A stretch of 64,000 nucleotides of DNA from Bradyrhizobium sp. LLZ17 (GCF_041200145.1 NZ_CP165734.1:4836001-4900000); one strand, 5' to 3'; shown: positions 9,193 to 19,644, counted from the stretch's first letter. Notes: generated from the sequence alone by a model not told the origin. Translations and numbers: made by a program.

Positions 9193-10737
9193 GTGACGAC
9201 GCTGTGCGCAGCGGCCGTTGCGCTGTCCACGTTTTCGCTCGGCGCCGAGGCGGCGCGGCGCCACTACCGCAGCCATCACCCTCATGTGCCCGAACTGGCC
9301 GCGATCCCTCCGCGAGCCCTTCCGTATCCGCAGCTCCCGCTCCCGCTCGAAATTCCCGGCGCGCAATATCTGCCGCAGGCCTGGGCGGACGTGAAGGGCT
9401 GGAGCGATGACGATCATCTCGCGGCCTACAAGACGTTTCGTGCGAGCTGCCGTTCGATCAATGCGCAGCCAGGTGTGGGTCAACCGAAAGTCGAAGCCAA
9501 GGCCGAAGCCAAACCTGAAGCAAAGGCTCTCGGCGTCTCGCTGAGCGAACCGTGCCGGGCCGCCAAAACGCTCGAGGTCACCGACGACGCCAAGGCCAAG
9601 AGCTTCTTCGAGGACAACTTTTCACCGCTGCGGATCTCGCGCCTCGGCGAGCCCGATGGGTTCGTGACCGGCTATTACGAGCCGGTGCTGGAGGGATCGC
9701 GCACCCAGACCGAGACCTACAACGTCCCGGTCTATCGCCGGCCCTCGAACCTGTTCGTGCGCGGCTACAACCAGGCCTCGGTCAGCCTGCCCAACAAGGG
9801 TCCGGTCTACCGCAAGATCGGCCGTCGCAAGCTCGTGCCCTATTACGATCGCGGCGAGATCGAGGACGGCAAGATCGCTGGCCGCGGGCTGGAGATCGCC
9901 TGGCTGAAAGATCCGACCGATCTCCTGTTCGCCCAGATCCAGGGCTCCGCTCGCATCAAGTTCGACGACGGCACCACCGTCCGGCTCAATTACGATTCCT
10001 ATAACGGCTATCCCTACACGGCCGTGGGCCGCATCCTGATCGAGCGTGGCATCATCCCGAAGGAAGAGATGTCGATGCAGAAGATCAGGGAGTGGATGGC
10101 GCAAAACCCCGACGGGGCCAAGGAGCTGCGCCGCCAGAACCGCTCCTACATCTTCTTCCGCGAGGTCAATTTGTCCGACAAGGACGAGGCGGTGGGCGCG
10201 CAGGGCATTCCGCTGACGGCGGGCCGCTCGATCGCGGTCGACAAATCACTGCATGTCTACGGCACGCCGTTCTTCATCGAAGGCGAGCTGCCGATCGAGT
10301 CCGAGCGCGCGAAAACGCCGTTTCACCGCCTGATGATCGCGCAGGACACCGGCTCGGCCATCATCGGCCCCGCGCGCGCCGATCTGTATTTTGGTGCCGG
10401 CCAGGACGCCGGCCGGGTTTCAGGCCGGCTGCGCCACCCCATGCACTTCGTGATGCTGGTGCCGAAGAGCCTCGATCCCAGCGTACGGGGCCAAAAGCTG
10501 CCGGTGCCGGACCCGCGGCCATCGGAGAAGATCGCAAAGCTGTTTCCGCAAACCGATACGATCAAGGATACGGCTAAGGATTTAGCCAAGCCAGCGGCTC
10601 CCGCCGCGGCCGCGACGCAAGACAAGAGCGAAACCGTTGCCGTCGCCAATCCGGTCCCGCTGCCGGCCCCGCGTCCTGTGATAGAGCCTGTCCGCGAGCC
10701 GCGCCGTCCCGCGAAAAGTCATCCCCATCGGCAATGA
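9193..10737 (+). CDS. mltA: Membrane-bound lytic murein transglycosylase A
   Basis: The protein has about 514 residues when started at GTG 9193, which follows an AGGAA site and gives a clean signal peptide (TTLCAAAVALSTFSLGAEA). A TTG at 9151 is the alternative. The MltA domain runs from roughly residue 130 to 330, and the 3D domain with catalytic aspartate follows (QDTGSAIIGPARADLYFG, GRVSGRLRHPMHF). The enzyme cleaves peptidoglycan to 1,6-anhydromuropeptides. A proline/alanine-rich tail ends the protein. The stop overlaps the next start by ATGA. Confidence 0.93.
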   Translation: MTTLCAAAVALSTFSLGAEAARRHYRSHHPHVPELAAIPPRALPYPQLPLPLEIPGAQYLPQAWADVKGWSDDDHLAAYKTFRASCRSINAQPGVGQPKVEAKAEAKPEAKALGVSLSEPCRAAKTLEVTDDAKAKSFFEDNFSPLRISRLGEPDGFVTGYYEPVLEGSRTQTETYNVPVYRRPSNLFVRGYNQASVSLPNKGPVYRKIGRRKLVPYYDRGEIEDGKIAGRGLEIAWLKDPTDLLFAQIQGSARIKFDDGTTVRLNYDSYNGYPYTAVGRILIERGIIPKEEMSMQKIREWMAQNPDGAKELRRQNRSYIFFREVNLSDKDEAVGAQGIPLTAGRSIAVDKSLHVYGTPFFIEGELPIESERAKTPFHRLMIAQDTGSAIIGPARADLYFGAGQDAGRVSGRLRHPMHFVMLVPKSLDPSVRGQKLPVPDPRPSEKIAKLFPQTDTIKDTAKDLAKPAAPAAAATQDKSETVAVANPVPLPAPRPVIEPVREPRRPAKSHPHRQ

Positions 10738-11324
10738 AACGATCGTCCCGTCCGCCCGTGCTGGAGCCTCGTCCCTCACCGCGCCGCCGCGCGCTGAGTG
10801 CGGAGGAGCGCGAGCTGTGGGAGCTGGTCGCCAAGCAAGTCAAGCCGCTCAGGAAGCATCGTGCGACGAAGGTGCAGGCCTCGGCGCGCACTGAGCCTCA
10901 GCCCGCGGCAACACTTGCCAAACCCGCGCCGCCGGCGCGGCCATCGGCTATCGCGCCGGCGCCACGTCCATCAAAGCCGGCAATGCCGCCTTTGGCGCCG
11001 CTCGGCAAACGCGAACGCACAAAGCTGTCGCGGGGCCGCAGCGAGATCGAGGCGCGGCTGGACCTGCACGGCATGACCCAGACGCGCGCCCATCGCGCGC
11101 TGTCGGGCTTCCTGCATCGTGCTCATCACGACGGCCTGACCTTCGTGCTGGTCATCACCGGCAAGGGTCGCAGCGGCGGCGAAAGCGGCGTGCTCCGCCG
11201 CCAGGTGCCGGAATGGCTGCGCCTGCCGGAATTCCGCGCCTTCGTGGTCGGGTTTGAGGAGGCCGGTATCGGCCACGGCGGCGAGGGCGCGCTGTATGTG
11301 CGGATCCGGCGGGCGAGGGTTTAA
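10734..11324 (+). CDS. Smr/MutS2-type domain protein
   Basis: The 196-residue protein starts in a 4-bp ATGA overlap with mltA, indicating translational coupling. The N-terminal half is basic and proline-rich. The Smr domain occupies the C-terminal half, with LDLHGMTQTRAHRALSGFL and ITGKGRSGGESGVLRRQVP, the LDLHG and TGKG motifs of that fold. Smr domains bind or nick nucleic acids; the role of this stand-alone form is not established. The mltA-smr pairing is common in alphaproteobacteria. Confidence 0.9.
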   Translation: MKRSSRPPVLEPRPSPRRRALSAEERELWELVAKQVKPLRKHRATKVQASARTEPQPAATLAKPAPPARPSAIAPAPRPSKPAMPPLAPLGKRERTKLSRGRSEIEARLDLHGMTQTRAHRALSGFLHRAHHDGLTFVLVITGKGRSGGESGVLRRQVPEWLRLPEFRAFVVGFEEAGIGHGGEGALYVRIRRARV

Positions 11325-11350
11325 CCGCACCACGCGTGCGACTTCTCTTG

Positions 11351-11492
11351 CCTCTCCCGCTTGCGGGAGAGGCCGACGCTCCGGGCGATGCGAAGCATCG
11401 TCCCGTGCGCGGCGGGTGAGGGTTCTCTCCTCTCGGGGATTCTCGCCGCTGAGAAAGCCCTCTCCCCAACCCTCTCCCGCAGGCGGGAGAGG
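11351..11492. repeat. REP-like palindrome pair
   Basis: Two copies of the 22-bp hairpin CCTCTCCCGC-NN-GCGGGAGAGG lie at 11351-11372 and 11471-11492, separated by a GC-rich spacer. The same element recurs at 14870-14986. Dispersed palindromes of this kind are abundant between genes in Bradyrhizobium-type chromosomes. They may stabilise the 3' ends of transcripts. Confidence 0.85.
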
Positions 11493-11531
11493 GGGCGCAC
11501 CTTCTCCGAGGTGGCGACTGAGCTTACGCCC

Positions 11532-12656
11532 TTAAAACGGCCGGACGATTCCGACGCGTGGAATCAGTGTGACGACCAGGCCGAAGATGTTCGTGCTGCG
11601 ATCCCCGCTCGGAATCAGCGGCGTCTCTTTTGCTGCCGGCAGCATCTTCACCGCATGCAGGATCAGGAACATGCAGACCGCCCAGTTCGAAATCCAGCGC
11701 GAATAGTCGAACACCATCGCGAACATCACGAGATAGGCGAAGCTGATTCCAGCCAGCGCCGCGACGATCAGGCGTCGGTGCATGTCGCTTGCGAGCGCGC
11801 CGATCAGGCCGGCAAAGTAGCGCCACAGCGGCATGTGCAGCCAGAGCAGCAGCACAAACACGGGCACACCGAGGATGTTGTGCGGCAGGCGTCCCCAGGT
11901 GTCCGCAATCTCCTTTGCCAGCGGCTGATACCAGATGTAGCTGAATTGCAGCAGGTCGGTGCGCGAGGGATCGGCCATCCGCGTCTTCAGGTATGCGACG
12001 AAATCGGCTTCCGGGATCGGCATCGTTCCGAGAAACTGCGCCGCAAGGAACAGCGCGGAGATGACGAGCAAGGCAACGATGCCGAACGCCACATTGGTGC
12101 GATTGCAGCCGCTGGCCAGGTAATGCCTGGTCACGACGATGGTGATGATCGTCGGCACATACATCAGGAGATGGATGTGGTGGATCAGCACGAGAATGAT
12201 CGAGAACAGCGCGGCAATGGCCACGAACAGAACCGAGCCGGCCGGCAACAGCAGCAGGATGGTCGCGAGCGCGCAGCCATAGATGTCGAAATGGCCGAGC
12301 GTGTGCATGAAATTCTTCAGGAAGAACGGTGAGCCTGCGGTGAAGACGAACAGCGGCAGCGTCTTCGTGGTGAAGCCGAACGTCTTCTGAAATAATCTGG
12401 CGTACAGCCCCAGCGTCACCAACCATGTCGCGCCGCCGAGCGCGAACACCAGCCCGACCTGTACCTTCGCCGTGAACAGCGCGACGATGGCGCCAATCAG
12501 CGCGCGCTTGATGAAACCGAAATGGTAGTCGACCAGCAGGTGGATGTAGGGGACGTAAGGCGGCAGCTGGATTTTGTGGATGAAGACGCCGGCAATGACC
12601 GCGGCGTTGATCGCGAGCAGGACGCGCCAGGGGTTTTTCCTGAGGTCAGCGAGCAT
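11532..12656 (-). CDS. Polytopic membrane protein of unknown function
   Basis: The protein has 374 residues from the ATG at 12656, which follows an AGGTGG ribosome site; a TTG 21 bp further upstream is less likely. Roughly nine or ten hydrophobic segments are visible, with an HHIHLLMYVP loop in the middle. The first periplasmic or cytoplasmic loop has HFGFIKRALIGAIVALF, a phrase reminiscent of membrane glycosyltransferase-like families, but no catalytic motif is clear. I do not recognise a function. It converges on the mltA-smr operon and is flanked by repeats on both sides. Confidence 0.75.
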   Translation of the reverse strand: MLADLRKNPWRVLLAINAAVIAGVFIHKIQLPPYVPYIHLLVDYHFGFIKRALIGAIVALFTAKVQVGLVFALGGATWLVTLGLYARLFQKTFGFTTKTLPLFVFTAGSPFFLKNFMHTLGHFDIYGCALATILLLLPAGSVLFVAIAALFSIILVLIHHIHLLMYVPTIITIVVTRHYLASGCNRTNVAFGIVALLVISALFLAAQFLGTMPIPEADFVAYLKTRMADPSRTDLLQFSYIWYQPLAKEIADTWGRLPHNILGVPVFVLLLWLHMPLWRYFAGLIGALASDMHRRLIVAALAGISFAYLVMFAMVFDYSRWISNWAVCMFLILHAVKMLPAAKETPLIPSGDRSTNIFGLVVTLIPRVGIVRPF

Positions 12657-12685
12657 GAGCCACCTGGCCGGCCTCAATCTTCACC

Positions 12686-12807
12686 GTCGTCCCGGCGAAG
12701 GCCGGGACCCATAGCCTCCCATGTTTGTTTTGCGCCAACGCTGGGGCCGCTATCATTTCCAACAAGGACCGCCGGTGAGTATGGGTCCCGGCCTTCGCCG
12801 GGACGAC
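12686..12807. repeat. 27-bp perfect inverted repeat pair (REP-like)
   Basis: The 27-bp arm at 12686-12712 recurs as its exact reverse complement at 12781-12807. Each arm is itself a hairpin (CCCGGC-gaag-GCCGGG). The pair lies between hslU and the membrane-protein gene and could act as a bidirectional barrier. A related pair occurs at 62677-62798. Confidence 0.9.
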
Positions 12808-12838
12808 GCCGCAATGAATAGCGCGGACCGGCCTCGAA

Positions 12839-14142
12839 TTACAAAATGAACCGGCTGAGGTCGGCGTTCTTGGCGAGATCGCCGACGTGCTTCTGCACGT
12901 AGTCGGCGTCGACGCGGAGGGTCTCGCCGTTGCGGTCCGGCGCGGCGAAGGAGATTTCGTCCAGCACCCGCTCCATCACGGTCTGGAGCCGGCGCGCGCC
13001 GATGTTCTCGACGCTGGAATTGACCGCGACCGCGACGTCGGCGAGCGCATCGATGGCGCCGTCGGTGATGTCGAGCGTGACGCCCTCGGTCTGCATCAGC
13101 GCGACATATTGCTTGATCAGCGAGGCCTCGGGCTCGGTCAGGATGCGCCGCATGTCGTCGCGGGTCAGCGCCTGCAACTCGACGCGGATCGGCAGGCGAC
13201 CCTGCAATTCCGGCAGCAGGTCGGATGGCTTTGCGACGTGGAAGGCGCCCGATGCGATGAACAGGATGTGGTCGGTCTTGACCGCGCCGTGCTTGGTCGA
13301 GACCGTGGTGCCCTCGATCAGCGGCAGCAGGTCGCGTTGCACGCCCTCGCGCGAGACGTCGCCGCCGACGCGGCCGTCGCGGGCGCAGATCTTGTCGATC
13401 TCGTCCAGGAACACGATGCCGTTGTTCTCGACCGCGCTGATCGCCTCCAGCGTGAGCTGATCGGTGTCCAGCAGCTTGTCGGATTCCTCGTTGACGAGGA
13501 TCTCGTGCGAGCTTTCCACCGTCAGCCGCCGCGTCTTGCTGCGGCCGCCGAGCTTGCCGAAGATATCGCCGATCGAAACCGCGCCCATCTGGGCGCCCGG
13601 CATGCCCGGGATCTCGAACATCGGAAAACCGCTGCCGGACGACTGCGTCTCGATCTCGATTTCCTTGTCGTTCAATTCGCCCGCGCGCAGCTTCTTGCGG
13701 AAGGAATCCCGCGTCGCTGCGCTTGAATTGGCGCCGACCAGGGCGTCGAGCACGCGTTCTTCGGCGGCCAGCTGGGCGCGCGCCTGCACGTCCTTGCGCT
13801 TGCGTTCGCGGACCTGGGCGATCGCCACCTCGACGAGATCGCGCACGATCTGCTCGACATCGCGGCCGACATAGCCGACCTCGGTGAATTTGGTGGCTTC
13901 GACCTTCAGGAACGGCGCATTGGCCAGCTTGGCGAGCCGCCGCGCGATCTCGGTTTTGCCGACGCCGGTCGGGCCGATCATCAGGATATTCTTCGGCAAC
14001 ACTTCCTCGCGCAAGGAACCTTCGAGCTGCTGCCGCCGCCAGCGGTTGCGCAGCGCGATCGAGACGGCGCGCTTGGCGTCGGCCTGGCCGACGATGAAAC
14101 GGTCGAGTTCGGAAACGATTTCGCGGGGGAGAAGTCTGTCAT
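12839..14142 (-). CDS. hslU: ATP-dependent protease ATPase subunit HslU, frameshift near the start
   Basis: The AAA+ unfoldase of the HslUV protease has Walker [10 protein letters not shown], Walker [11 protein letters not shown] and the C-terminus [13 protein letters not shown] that docks into HslV. The natural start MTDFSP at 14142 is out of frame with [14 protein letters not shown] onwards. One C appears missing from a tract now reading C5 on the coding strand (14125-14129). The open frame alone would only begin at a TTG at 14014, removing about 43 conserved residues. Either the gene is disrupted or this is a sequencing error. hslV is 0.9 kb away. Confidence 0.9.
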
Positions 14143-14194
14143 GGGACCTTAGCTAGGGTCAGAAACGGGTCGGGACAAGCGGCTTTTTTGGCCG

Positions 14195-14812
14195 TCAGAT
14201 GATCGGCGGACCCGATTGCCATTGTTTCACGGCATCGACCGGATGGACCAGCATCAAGATATTCAGCGTCAGATTGTCGCGAATGTGCAGCGCCATCATG
14301 AGCTCGAAGGCAAGCCCGATGGCGACCGTCGCCGGAATCGGTAGCACCCGCGCGCTGAGGAACCCCAGCACCATGAACAGTGTGTCCGAGACCGAATTGA
14401 CGATGCTGTCGCCAAAATAATCCAGCGAGATCGTGCCGGCGCGATAACGCTCGATGATGAACGGCGAGTTCTCGACGATCTCCCAGGCGCCCTCGATCAG
14501 CATCGCGATGATCAGCCGTGCCGGCCAGGACAGCGGCAGCAGCGGCAATCGTGCGAACAGCATCCAGGTCAGTCCGTAGAACAGGAAGCCGTGCAGGACG
14601 TGCGAGAAGCTGTACCAGTCGGCGATGTGCTGGGAGTTCTCCGAGCTGTTCACCACGCCATGCCAGAGCTTGACATAACCGCAGGTGCAGATCGGCACCC
14701 GTCCCATCGCGAACAGGATTCCGGCCTGCAGGGCGAGCAGCAACAACGCGAGGCCGAGCCAATAGGTCGGGGCGACCGCAGATTTGATGCTCTCGGGAGA
14801 TGGAAGCTTCAT
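14195..14812 (-). CDS. DUF2585 family membrane protein
   Basis: The 205-residue protein starts [18 protein letters not shown]. It has several membrane helices, a cysteine pair in [13 protein letters not shown], and the family phrases [16 protein letters not shown] and [18 protein letters not shown]. This conserved alphaproteobacterial family (DUF2585, UPF0314) has no assigned function. It lies between hslU and hslV, an arrangement seen in related genomes, though nothing visible links it to proteolysis. The frame stays open upstream through a repeat element, so the ATG at the conserved N-terminus was chosen. Confidence 0.85.
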   Translation of the reverse strand: MKLPSPESIKSAVAPTYWLGLALLLLALQAGILFAMGRVPICTCGYVKLWHGVVNSSENSQHIADWYSFSHVLHGFLFYGLTWMLFARLPLLPLSWPARLIIAMLIEGAWEIVENSPFIIERYRAGTISLDYFGDSIVNSVSDTLFMVLGFLSARVLPIPATVAIGLAFELMMALHIRDNLTLNILMLVHPVDAVKQWQSGPPII

Positions 14813-14869
14813 GAATCGCGGATCATCGCAGCGAGAGGCCACCGTGCGCAACCCAGCGGAAGTGCGCTC

Positions 14870-14986
14870 CCTCTCCCGCTTGCGGGAGAGGGTTGGGGAG
14901 CGGGTGCTTCCGCAATGGGACAGCCCCCAAGAGGACAGAGCCCTCACCCGCGCCTTCGGCGCGACCTCTCCCGCAGGCGGGAGAGG
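14870..14986. repeat. REP-like palindrome pair, second copy
   Basis: Two copies of the 22-bp hairpin CCTCTCCCGC-NN-GCGGGAGAGG (14870-14891 and 14965-14986) flank a GC-rich spacer. The arrangement is in the opposite overall orientation to the pair at 11351-11492. Confidence 0.85.
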
Positions 14987-15024
14987 TTACAGCCAGTCCG
15001 GAGCCCCGCTGTTCGATCACAGCC

Positions 15025-15585
15025 CTACCCGGCCACCAGGCTCTCGATGGTGACGTTGCGGTTGGTGTAGACGCAGATGTCGGCGGCGATGTCGAGGGAG
15101 CGGCGGACAATGGTTTCGGCGTCCTTGTCGGTGTCGAGCAGGGCGCGCGCGGCCGCCAGCGCGTAATTGCCGCCGGAGCCGATCGCCATGACGCCAGCTT
15201 CGGGCTCCAGCACGTCGCCGGTGCCGGTCAGGACCAGCGAAACGTCCTTGTCGGCCACGATCATCATGGCCTCCAGCCGCCGCAGGTAACGATCGGTGCG
15301 CCAATCCTTGGCGAGCTCGACCGCGGCGCGGGTCAACTGCCCCGGATATTGCTCGAGTTTGGCTTCCAAACGCTCAAACAGCGTGAACGCGTCGGCGGTA
15401 GCGCCGGCAAAACCGCCGATGACGTCGCCCTTGCCGAGCTTGCGGACCTTTTTGGCGTTGGACTTGATCACGGTCTGGCCGATCGAGACCTGGCCGTCGC
15501 CGCCAACCACCACCTTGCCGCCCTTGCGGACGGTCAAAATCGTGGTGCCGTGCCAGACCGGCGAGCTGTTGTGGGAATCCTGCAT
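15025..15585 (-). CDS. hslV: ATP-dependent protease peptidase subunit HslV
   Basis: The 186-residue protein has a 13-residue propeptide before [20 protein letters not shown]. Cleavage after Gly exposes the catalytic N-terminal threonine, as in proteasome beta subunits. Further motifs are [20 protein letters not shown] and [16 protein letters not shown]. HslV forms two stacked hexamers capped by HslU. It is divergent from hisB, and the 184-bp region between them contains both promoters. Confidence 0.95.
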   Translation of the reverse strand: MQDSHNSSPVWHGTTILTVRKGGKVVVGGDGQVSIGQTVIKSNAKKVRKLGKGDVIGGFAGATADAFTLFERLEAKLEQYPGQLTRAAVELAKDWRTDRYLRRLEAMMIVADKDVSLVLTGTGDVLEPEAGVMAIGSGGNYALAAARALLDTDKDAETIVRRSLDIAADICVYTNRNVTIESLVAG

Positions 15586-15769
15586 GAAATACCTCGTTGT
15601 CCGGCCTGATCTAGGCTGTCAGCGGCCGAGACACAACGGGCCGCTCCGGTCCCAAATTTCGCTCACCATAGGCAGAAGTGCTGCCTGCCGGGGCGATCCC
15701 GCAGTAGCGAAGGCGTCATTTGGCTGTTAAAAGACCGGCGTTTTCGGCCCAATCCAGCGAAAGCTTTCC

Positions 15770-16363
15770 ATGCGCACCGCGACGATCAAGCGCAAGACCA
15801 AGGAGACCGACATCGAGGTCACCGTGAACCTCGATGGATCCGGCGTGTCCAAAATCGCGACCGGCATCGGCTTTTTCGACCATATGCTCGATCTCCTTGC
15901 CCGCCATTCCCGCATCGACCTCACGGTCAAGGCGGTCGGCGACCTGCACATTGATCATCACCACACCACCGAAGACACCGGCATCGCGCTCGGCCAGGCC
16001 GTCAGGCAGGCGCTCGGCACCATGGCCGGCATCACCCGTTATGCCGACGTCCACATGCCCATGGACGAGACGCTGTCGCGGATCGTCATCGACATTTCGG
16101 GCCGCCCGGTCCTGGTGTTCAAGGTCGATTTTCCGCGCGACAAGATCGGCGAATTCGATACCGAGTTGGTGCGCGAGTGGTTCCAGGCCTTCGCCATGAA
16201 CGCCGGCGTGACTCTCCACGTCGAGACCCTATATGGCGATAACAGCCACCATATCGCCGAGTCCTGCTTCAAAGGTCTGGCGCGGGCGCTGCGGGCGGCG
16301 GTCACGATCGATCCACGGGCGGCGGGCGAGGTGCCCTCCACCAAGGGCTCGCTCGGCGGCTGA
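15770..16363 (+). CDS. hisB: Imidazoleglycerol-phosphate dehydratase
   Basis: The 197-residue monofunctional HisB starts [19 protein letters not shown]. It contains the manganese-binding histidine motifs [27 protein letters not shown] and the repeat-unit pair [12 protein letters not shown]. It dehydrates imidazole glycerol phosphate to imidazole acetol phosphate. It heads the plus-strand run hisB - DUF2628 - hisH - hisA - hisF - hisE - coaA. Confidence 0.96.
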   Translation: MRTATIKRKTKETDIEVTVNLDGSGVSKIATGIGFFDHMLDLLARHSRIDLTVKAVGDLHIDHHHTTEDTGIALGQAVRQALGTMAGITRYADVHMPMDETLSRIVIDISGRPVLVFKVDFPRDKIGEFDTELVREWFQAFAMNAGVTLHVETLYGDNSHHIAESCFKGLARALRAAVTIDPRAAGEVPSTKGSLGG

Positions 16364-16428
16364 CATCTCCGCCTCGCGGCCACCGCCGCCAGCGGCGTCT
16401 ATTCAATTCTCGAGAACGGGGCATCACC

Positions 16429-16959
16429 ATGCCTGTCTACACAGTTCATGCACCCACGCCCGGCGGGGCCGATCTGCGCGCGACCGACAAGTTCGTGTTC
16501 GTGCGCGACGGCTTCCATTTCTGGGCGATGGTGTTCGGGCCGGTCTGGCTGCTCTGGAACAGGCTCTGGCTGGCATTGATCGGCTGGGTGGTCTTTCTCG
16601 CCGCGTTCGATGCCGGGCTGCATAGCCTCGGCGTGGGCCGCGGCTCGATTTCCTTCGCCAATTTCATCGTCGCGCTCCTGATGGGATTTGAGGCGTCGAG
16701 CCTGCGCCGCTGGACCTTGTCGCGCGGCAATTGGCGGCAGCTCGACGTCGTCGTTGCCGACGACGAGGACACCGCCGAGCGTCGCTTCTTCGAGCGCTGG
16801 AGCCAGAAGCAGCGCGGCATCGTCAACGATCAATGGGCGGTCGATCGCGGCGGCCCGCCGCCGACCCGCAGCGTGCCGGGTCAGCAATTCTCGAATGCGC
16901 CGCCGCTGCCGGCGGGCGGCATCATCGGATTGTTTCCAGAACCGGGAGGGTCAAGATGA
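16429..16959 (+). CDS. DUF2628 domain membrane protein
   Basis: The 176-residue protein starts [20 protein letters not shown]. Its DUF2628 core is [32 protein letters not shown] followed by a second hydrophobic stretch, so it is membrane-bound. Its function is unknown. It is embedded between hisB and hisH, and its stop overlaps the hisH start by ATGA. It is therefore translated with the histidine operon, as in related Bradyrhizobiaceae. Confidence 0.88.
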   Translation: MPVYTVHAPTPGGADLRATDKFVFVRDGFHFWAMVFGPVWLLWNRLWLALIGWVVFLAAFDAGLHSLGVGRGSISFANFIVALLMGFEASSLRRWTLSRGNWRQLDVVVADDEDTAERRFFERWSQKQRGIVNDQWAVDRGGPPPTRSVPGQQFSNAPPLPAGGIIGLFPEPGGSR

Positions 16960-17606
16960 GCGTCGCCATCATCGATTACGGCTCCGGCAATCTGCATTCC
17001 GCCGCCAAGGCCTTTGAGCGGGCCGCGCGCAGCATGGAGAACCCGCAAAAGGTCTTCGTCACCAGCGATCCGGACCAGGCTTACGGCGCCGATCGTCTGG
17101 TGCTGCCGGGCGTCGGCGCCTTCGCCGATTGCCGGCGCGGGTTGGATGCCGTCAACGGCATGGTCGAGGCCATCACCGAAGCGGTCCGGGTCAAGGCGCG
17201 GCCGATGTTCGGCATCTGCGTCGGCATGCAGCTGTTCGCCACCCGCGGCAAGGAGCACGTCATCACGCAAGGCCTGAACTGGATCGGCGGCGACGTCGAA
17301 AAGATCACGCCGCGCGACGAGAGCCTGAAGATTCCGCACATGGGCTGGAATACGCTCGACGTGCTGCGCGAGCATCCGGTGCTGGAGAAGCTGCCGCTCG
17401 GCCCCAAGGGCCAGCATGCTTATTTCGTGCACTCCTATCATCTGAACGCCGCCAATGAGGCGGACGTGCTCGCGCGCGCCGATTACGGCGGGCCGGTCAC
17501 CGCGATCGTCGCCAAGGACACCGCCATCGGCACGCAGTTTCACCCCGAGAAGAGCCAGCGTTTTGGGCTGGCCCTGATCTCGAACTTTTTGCGATGGAAA
17601 CCGTGA
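16956..17606 (+). CDS. hisH: Imidazole glycerol phosphate synthase subunit HisH
   Basis: The 216-residue class I glutamine amidotransferase starts [20 protein letters not shown]; this ATG overlaps the preceding stop. The catalytic triad is visible: Cys in [10 protein letters not shown], and His and Glu in [13 protein letters not shown]. HisH releases ammonia from glutamine and channels it to HisF. Confidence 0.96.
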   Translation: MSVAIIDYGSGNLHSAAKAFERAARSMENPQKVFVTSDPDQAYGADRLVLPGVGAFADCRRGLDAVNGMVEAITEAVRVKARPMFGICVGMQLFATRGKEHVITQGLNWIGGDVEKITPRDESLKIPHMGWNTLDVLREHPVLEKLPLGPKGQHAYFVHSYHLNAANEADVLARADYGGPVTAIVAKDTAIGTQFHPEKSQRFGLALISNFLRWKP

Positions 17607-17700
17607 GGGCTCCGATGGTTTCCACCTCGTCATTGCTCGCAATGAGGGAGTGCATGGCTGATAGCCCCGTTCCCATGAGGGAGACGGGAGAAGGTGCGAC

Positions 17701-18438
17701 ATGATTCTCTTTCCCGCCATCGACCTCAAGAACGGCCAATGCGTGCGCCTCGAGCAAGGCGACATGGCGCGCGCGACGGTGTTCAACCTCGATCCCGCGG
17801 CACAGGCGCAGAGCTTCGTCGCGCAAGGTTTTGAGTATCTCCACGTCGTCGATCTTGACGGTGCCTTTGCCGGCAAGCCGGTGAACGCGCAGGCCGTCGA
17901 GTCCATGCTGAAGACGATCAAGATTCCGGTGCAGCTCGGCGGCGGCATTCGCGATCTCGCCACCGTCGAGGCCTGGCTCGCCAAGGGCATCACCCGCGTC
18001 ATCATCGGCACCGCCGCGGTGCGCGATCCCGATCTGGTGAAAATGGCCTCGAAGAAATTCCCCGGCCGGGTCGCGGTCGGCCTCGATGCCCGTGACGGCA
18101 AGGTCGCGGTCGAAGGCTGGGCCGAAACCTCTGAGGTAACGGTGCTGGAGATCGCGCAGCGCTTTGAGGATGCCGGCGTCGCAGCCATCATCTTCACCGA
18201 CATCGCCCGCGACGGTCTGCTGAAAGGGCTGAACCTGGACGCGACCGTCGCGCTGGCTGACGCGATCTCGATTCCCGTGATCGCCTCCGGCGGCCTCGCC
18301 TCGATCGAGGACGTCAAGGCGATGCTGGCGCCGCGGGCAAAAAAGCTCGCCGGCGCGATCGCCGGCCGCGCGCTCTACGACGGCCGGCTCGATCCCGCTG
18401 CTGCCCTCACCCTGATCCGCAACGCGCGCGCTGCCTAG
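17701..18438 (+). CDS. hisA: Phosphoribosylformimino-5-aminoimidazole carboxamide ribotide isomerase
   Basis: The 245-residue (beta/alpha)8 barrel starts [20 protein letters not shown]. The general acid/base aspartates lie in PAIDLKNG and [12 protein letters not shown]. Phosphate-binding loops are VQLGGGIRD and ASGGLAS. It isomerises ProFAR to PRFAR, the substrate of HisF. It follows hisH after 94 bp, which contain a short palindromic repeat (near 17625-17645), and precedes hisF by 10 bp. Confidence 0.96.
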   Translation: MILFPAIDLKNGQCVRLEQGDMARATVFNLDPAAQAQSFVAQGFEYLHVVDLDGAFAGKPVNAQAVESMLKTIKIPVQLGGGIRDLATVEAWLAKGITRVIIGTAAVRDPDLVKMASKKFPGRVAVGLDARDGKVAVEGWAETSEVTVLEIAQRFEDAGVAAIIFTDIARDGLLKGLNLDATVALADAISIPVIASGGLASIEDVKAMLAPRAKKLAGAIAGRALYDGRLDPAAALTLIRNARAA

Positions 18439-18448
18439 GAGATTTCCG

Positions 18449-19225
18449 ATGTTCAAGGTGCGTGTGATCCCCTGCCTCGACGTCAAGGACGGCCGCGTCG
18501 TCAAGGGCGTCAACTTCGTCGATCTGCGCGATGCCGGCGATCCCGTCGAAGCCGCGATCGCCTACGACGCCGCCGGCGCCGATGAGCTCTGCTTCCTCGA
18601 CATCACCGCGACCCACGAGAACCGCGGCACCATGATGGACGTGGTCCGGCGCACGGCCGAGGCCTGCTTCATGCCGGTCACGGTGGGCGGCGGCGTGCGC
18701 GAGGTCAACGACATCAGGATGCTGCTGCGCTCCGGCGCCGACAAGGTGTCGATCAACAGCGCCGCGGTGTCGCGGCGCGAGTTCGTCAAGGAAGCGGCCG
18801 AAAAGTTCGGCGAGCAGTGCGTGGTGGTGGCGATCGACGCCAAGCGGGTCAAGCGCGCGGGCGGCTCCGAGCGCTGGGAGATCTTCACCCATGGCGGCCG
18901 CAATTCGACCGGGATCGATGCGGTCGAATATGCCCAGGAAGTGGTCTCGCTCGGCGCCGGTGAAATCCTGCTCACCTCGATGGACCGCGACGGCACAAGG
19001 CAGGGCTTTGACATCCCGCTAACCCGGGCAATCGCCGACAGCGTTCCCGTTCCCGTGATCGCCTCCGGCGGCGTCGGCAATCTCGACCATCTCGTCGACG
19101 GTATCCGCGACGGGCGCGCCACCGCCGTGCTGGCCGCCTCGATCTTCCATTTCGGGGAATTCACTATCCGGCAGGCCAAGGAGCACATGGCCCGGCGCGG
19201 GTTACCCATGCGCCTGGATGCCTGA
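18449..19225 (+). CDS. hisF: Imidazole glycerol phosphate synthase subunit HisF
   Basis: The 258-residue barrel begins [20 protein letters not shown]. The catalytic aspartates lie in PCLDVKDG and LTSMDRDGT. The phosphate-binding motifs are TVGGGVREV and ASGGVGN. With HisH it forms imidazole glycerol phosphate and AICAR. It follows hisA by 10 bp. Confidence 0.97.
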   Translation: MFKVRVIPCLDVKDGRVVKGVNFVDLRDAGDPVEAAIAYDAAGADELCFLDITATHENRGTMMDVVRRTAEACFMPVTVGGGVREVNDIRMLLRSGADKVSINSAAVSRREFVKEAAEKFGEQCVVVAIDAKRVKRAGGSERWEIFTHGGRNSTGIDAVEYAQEVVSLGAGEILLTSMDRDGTRQGFDIPLTRAIADSVPVPVIASGGVGNLDHLVDGIRDGRATAVLAASIFHFGEFTIRQAKEHMARRGLPMRLDA

Positions 19226-19305
19226 CGACTCCGGTTCATAGAAATGCTACAGGAGTTGGTAGGGACCGGCTCAATCAGCCGGAGCGTGTTTGCTGAGTAT
19301 TTTGT

Positions 19306-19629
19306 ATGCCGCGTTTCACGATCCACGACCTGGCCGCCACCATCGACGCCCGCGCGGCAGCCGGCGGCGAGGGGTCCTATACCCGCAAGCTCCTGGACAA
19401 GGGCGCCGAACATTGCGCCAAGAAGTTCGGTGAGGAAGCAGTCGAAACCGTAATCGCAGCAGTCGAAAACGATCGCGCGCATCTGATCGCCGAAGGTGCC
19501 GACCTGCTCTACCATTTCCTTGTGCTTTTGAAGGCACGCGGCATAAAGCTGGACGAAGTCGAGGCCGCGCTGGACAAGCGGACCTCGATGTCAGGGTTGG
19601 AAGAAAAGGCGTCGCGCAAGGGCGGCTAA
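19306..19629 (+). CDS. hisE: Phosphoribosyl-ATP pyrophosphatase
   Basis: The 107-residue protein starts MPRFTIHDLAATIDARAAAG. It has the MazG-like all-alpha fold signature GSYTRKLLDKGAEHCAKKFGEE and EAVETVIAAVENDRAHLIAE, with acidic Mg-binding residues. It hydrolyses phosphoribosyl-ATP, the second step of histidine synthesis. It ends 15 bp before coaA, so the two are likely co-transcribed. Confidence 0.95.
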   Translation: MPRFTIHDLAATIDARAAAGGEGSYTRKLLDKGAEHCAKKFGEEAVETVIAAVENDRAHLIAEGADLLYHFLVLLKARGIKLDEVEAALDKRTSMSGLEEKASRKGG

Positions 19630-19644
19630 CGGAGAGGTGGCGTC

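Noticed and set aside
16881..18317. 478-residue minus-strand frame over hisH-hisA
   Set aside because: It is antisense to intact histidine genes and its low-complexity sequence marks it as a shadow.
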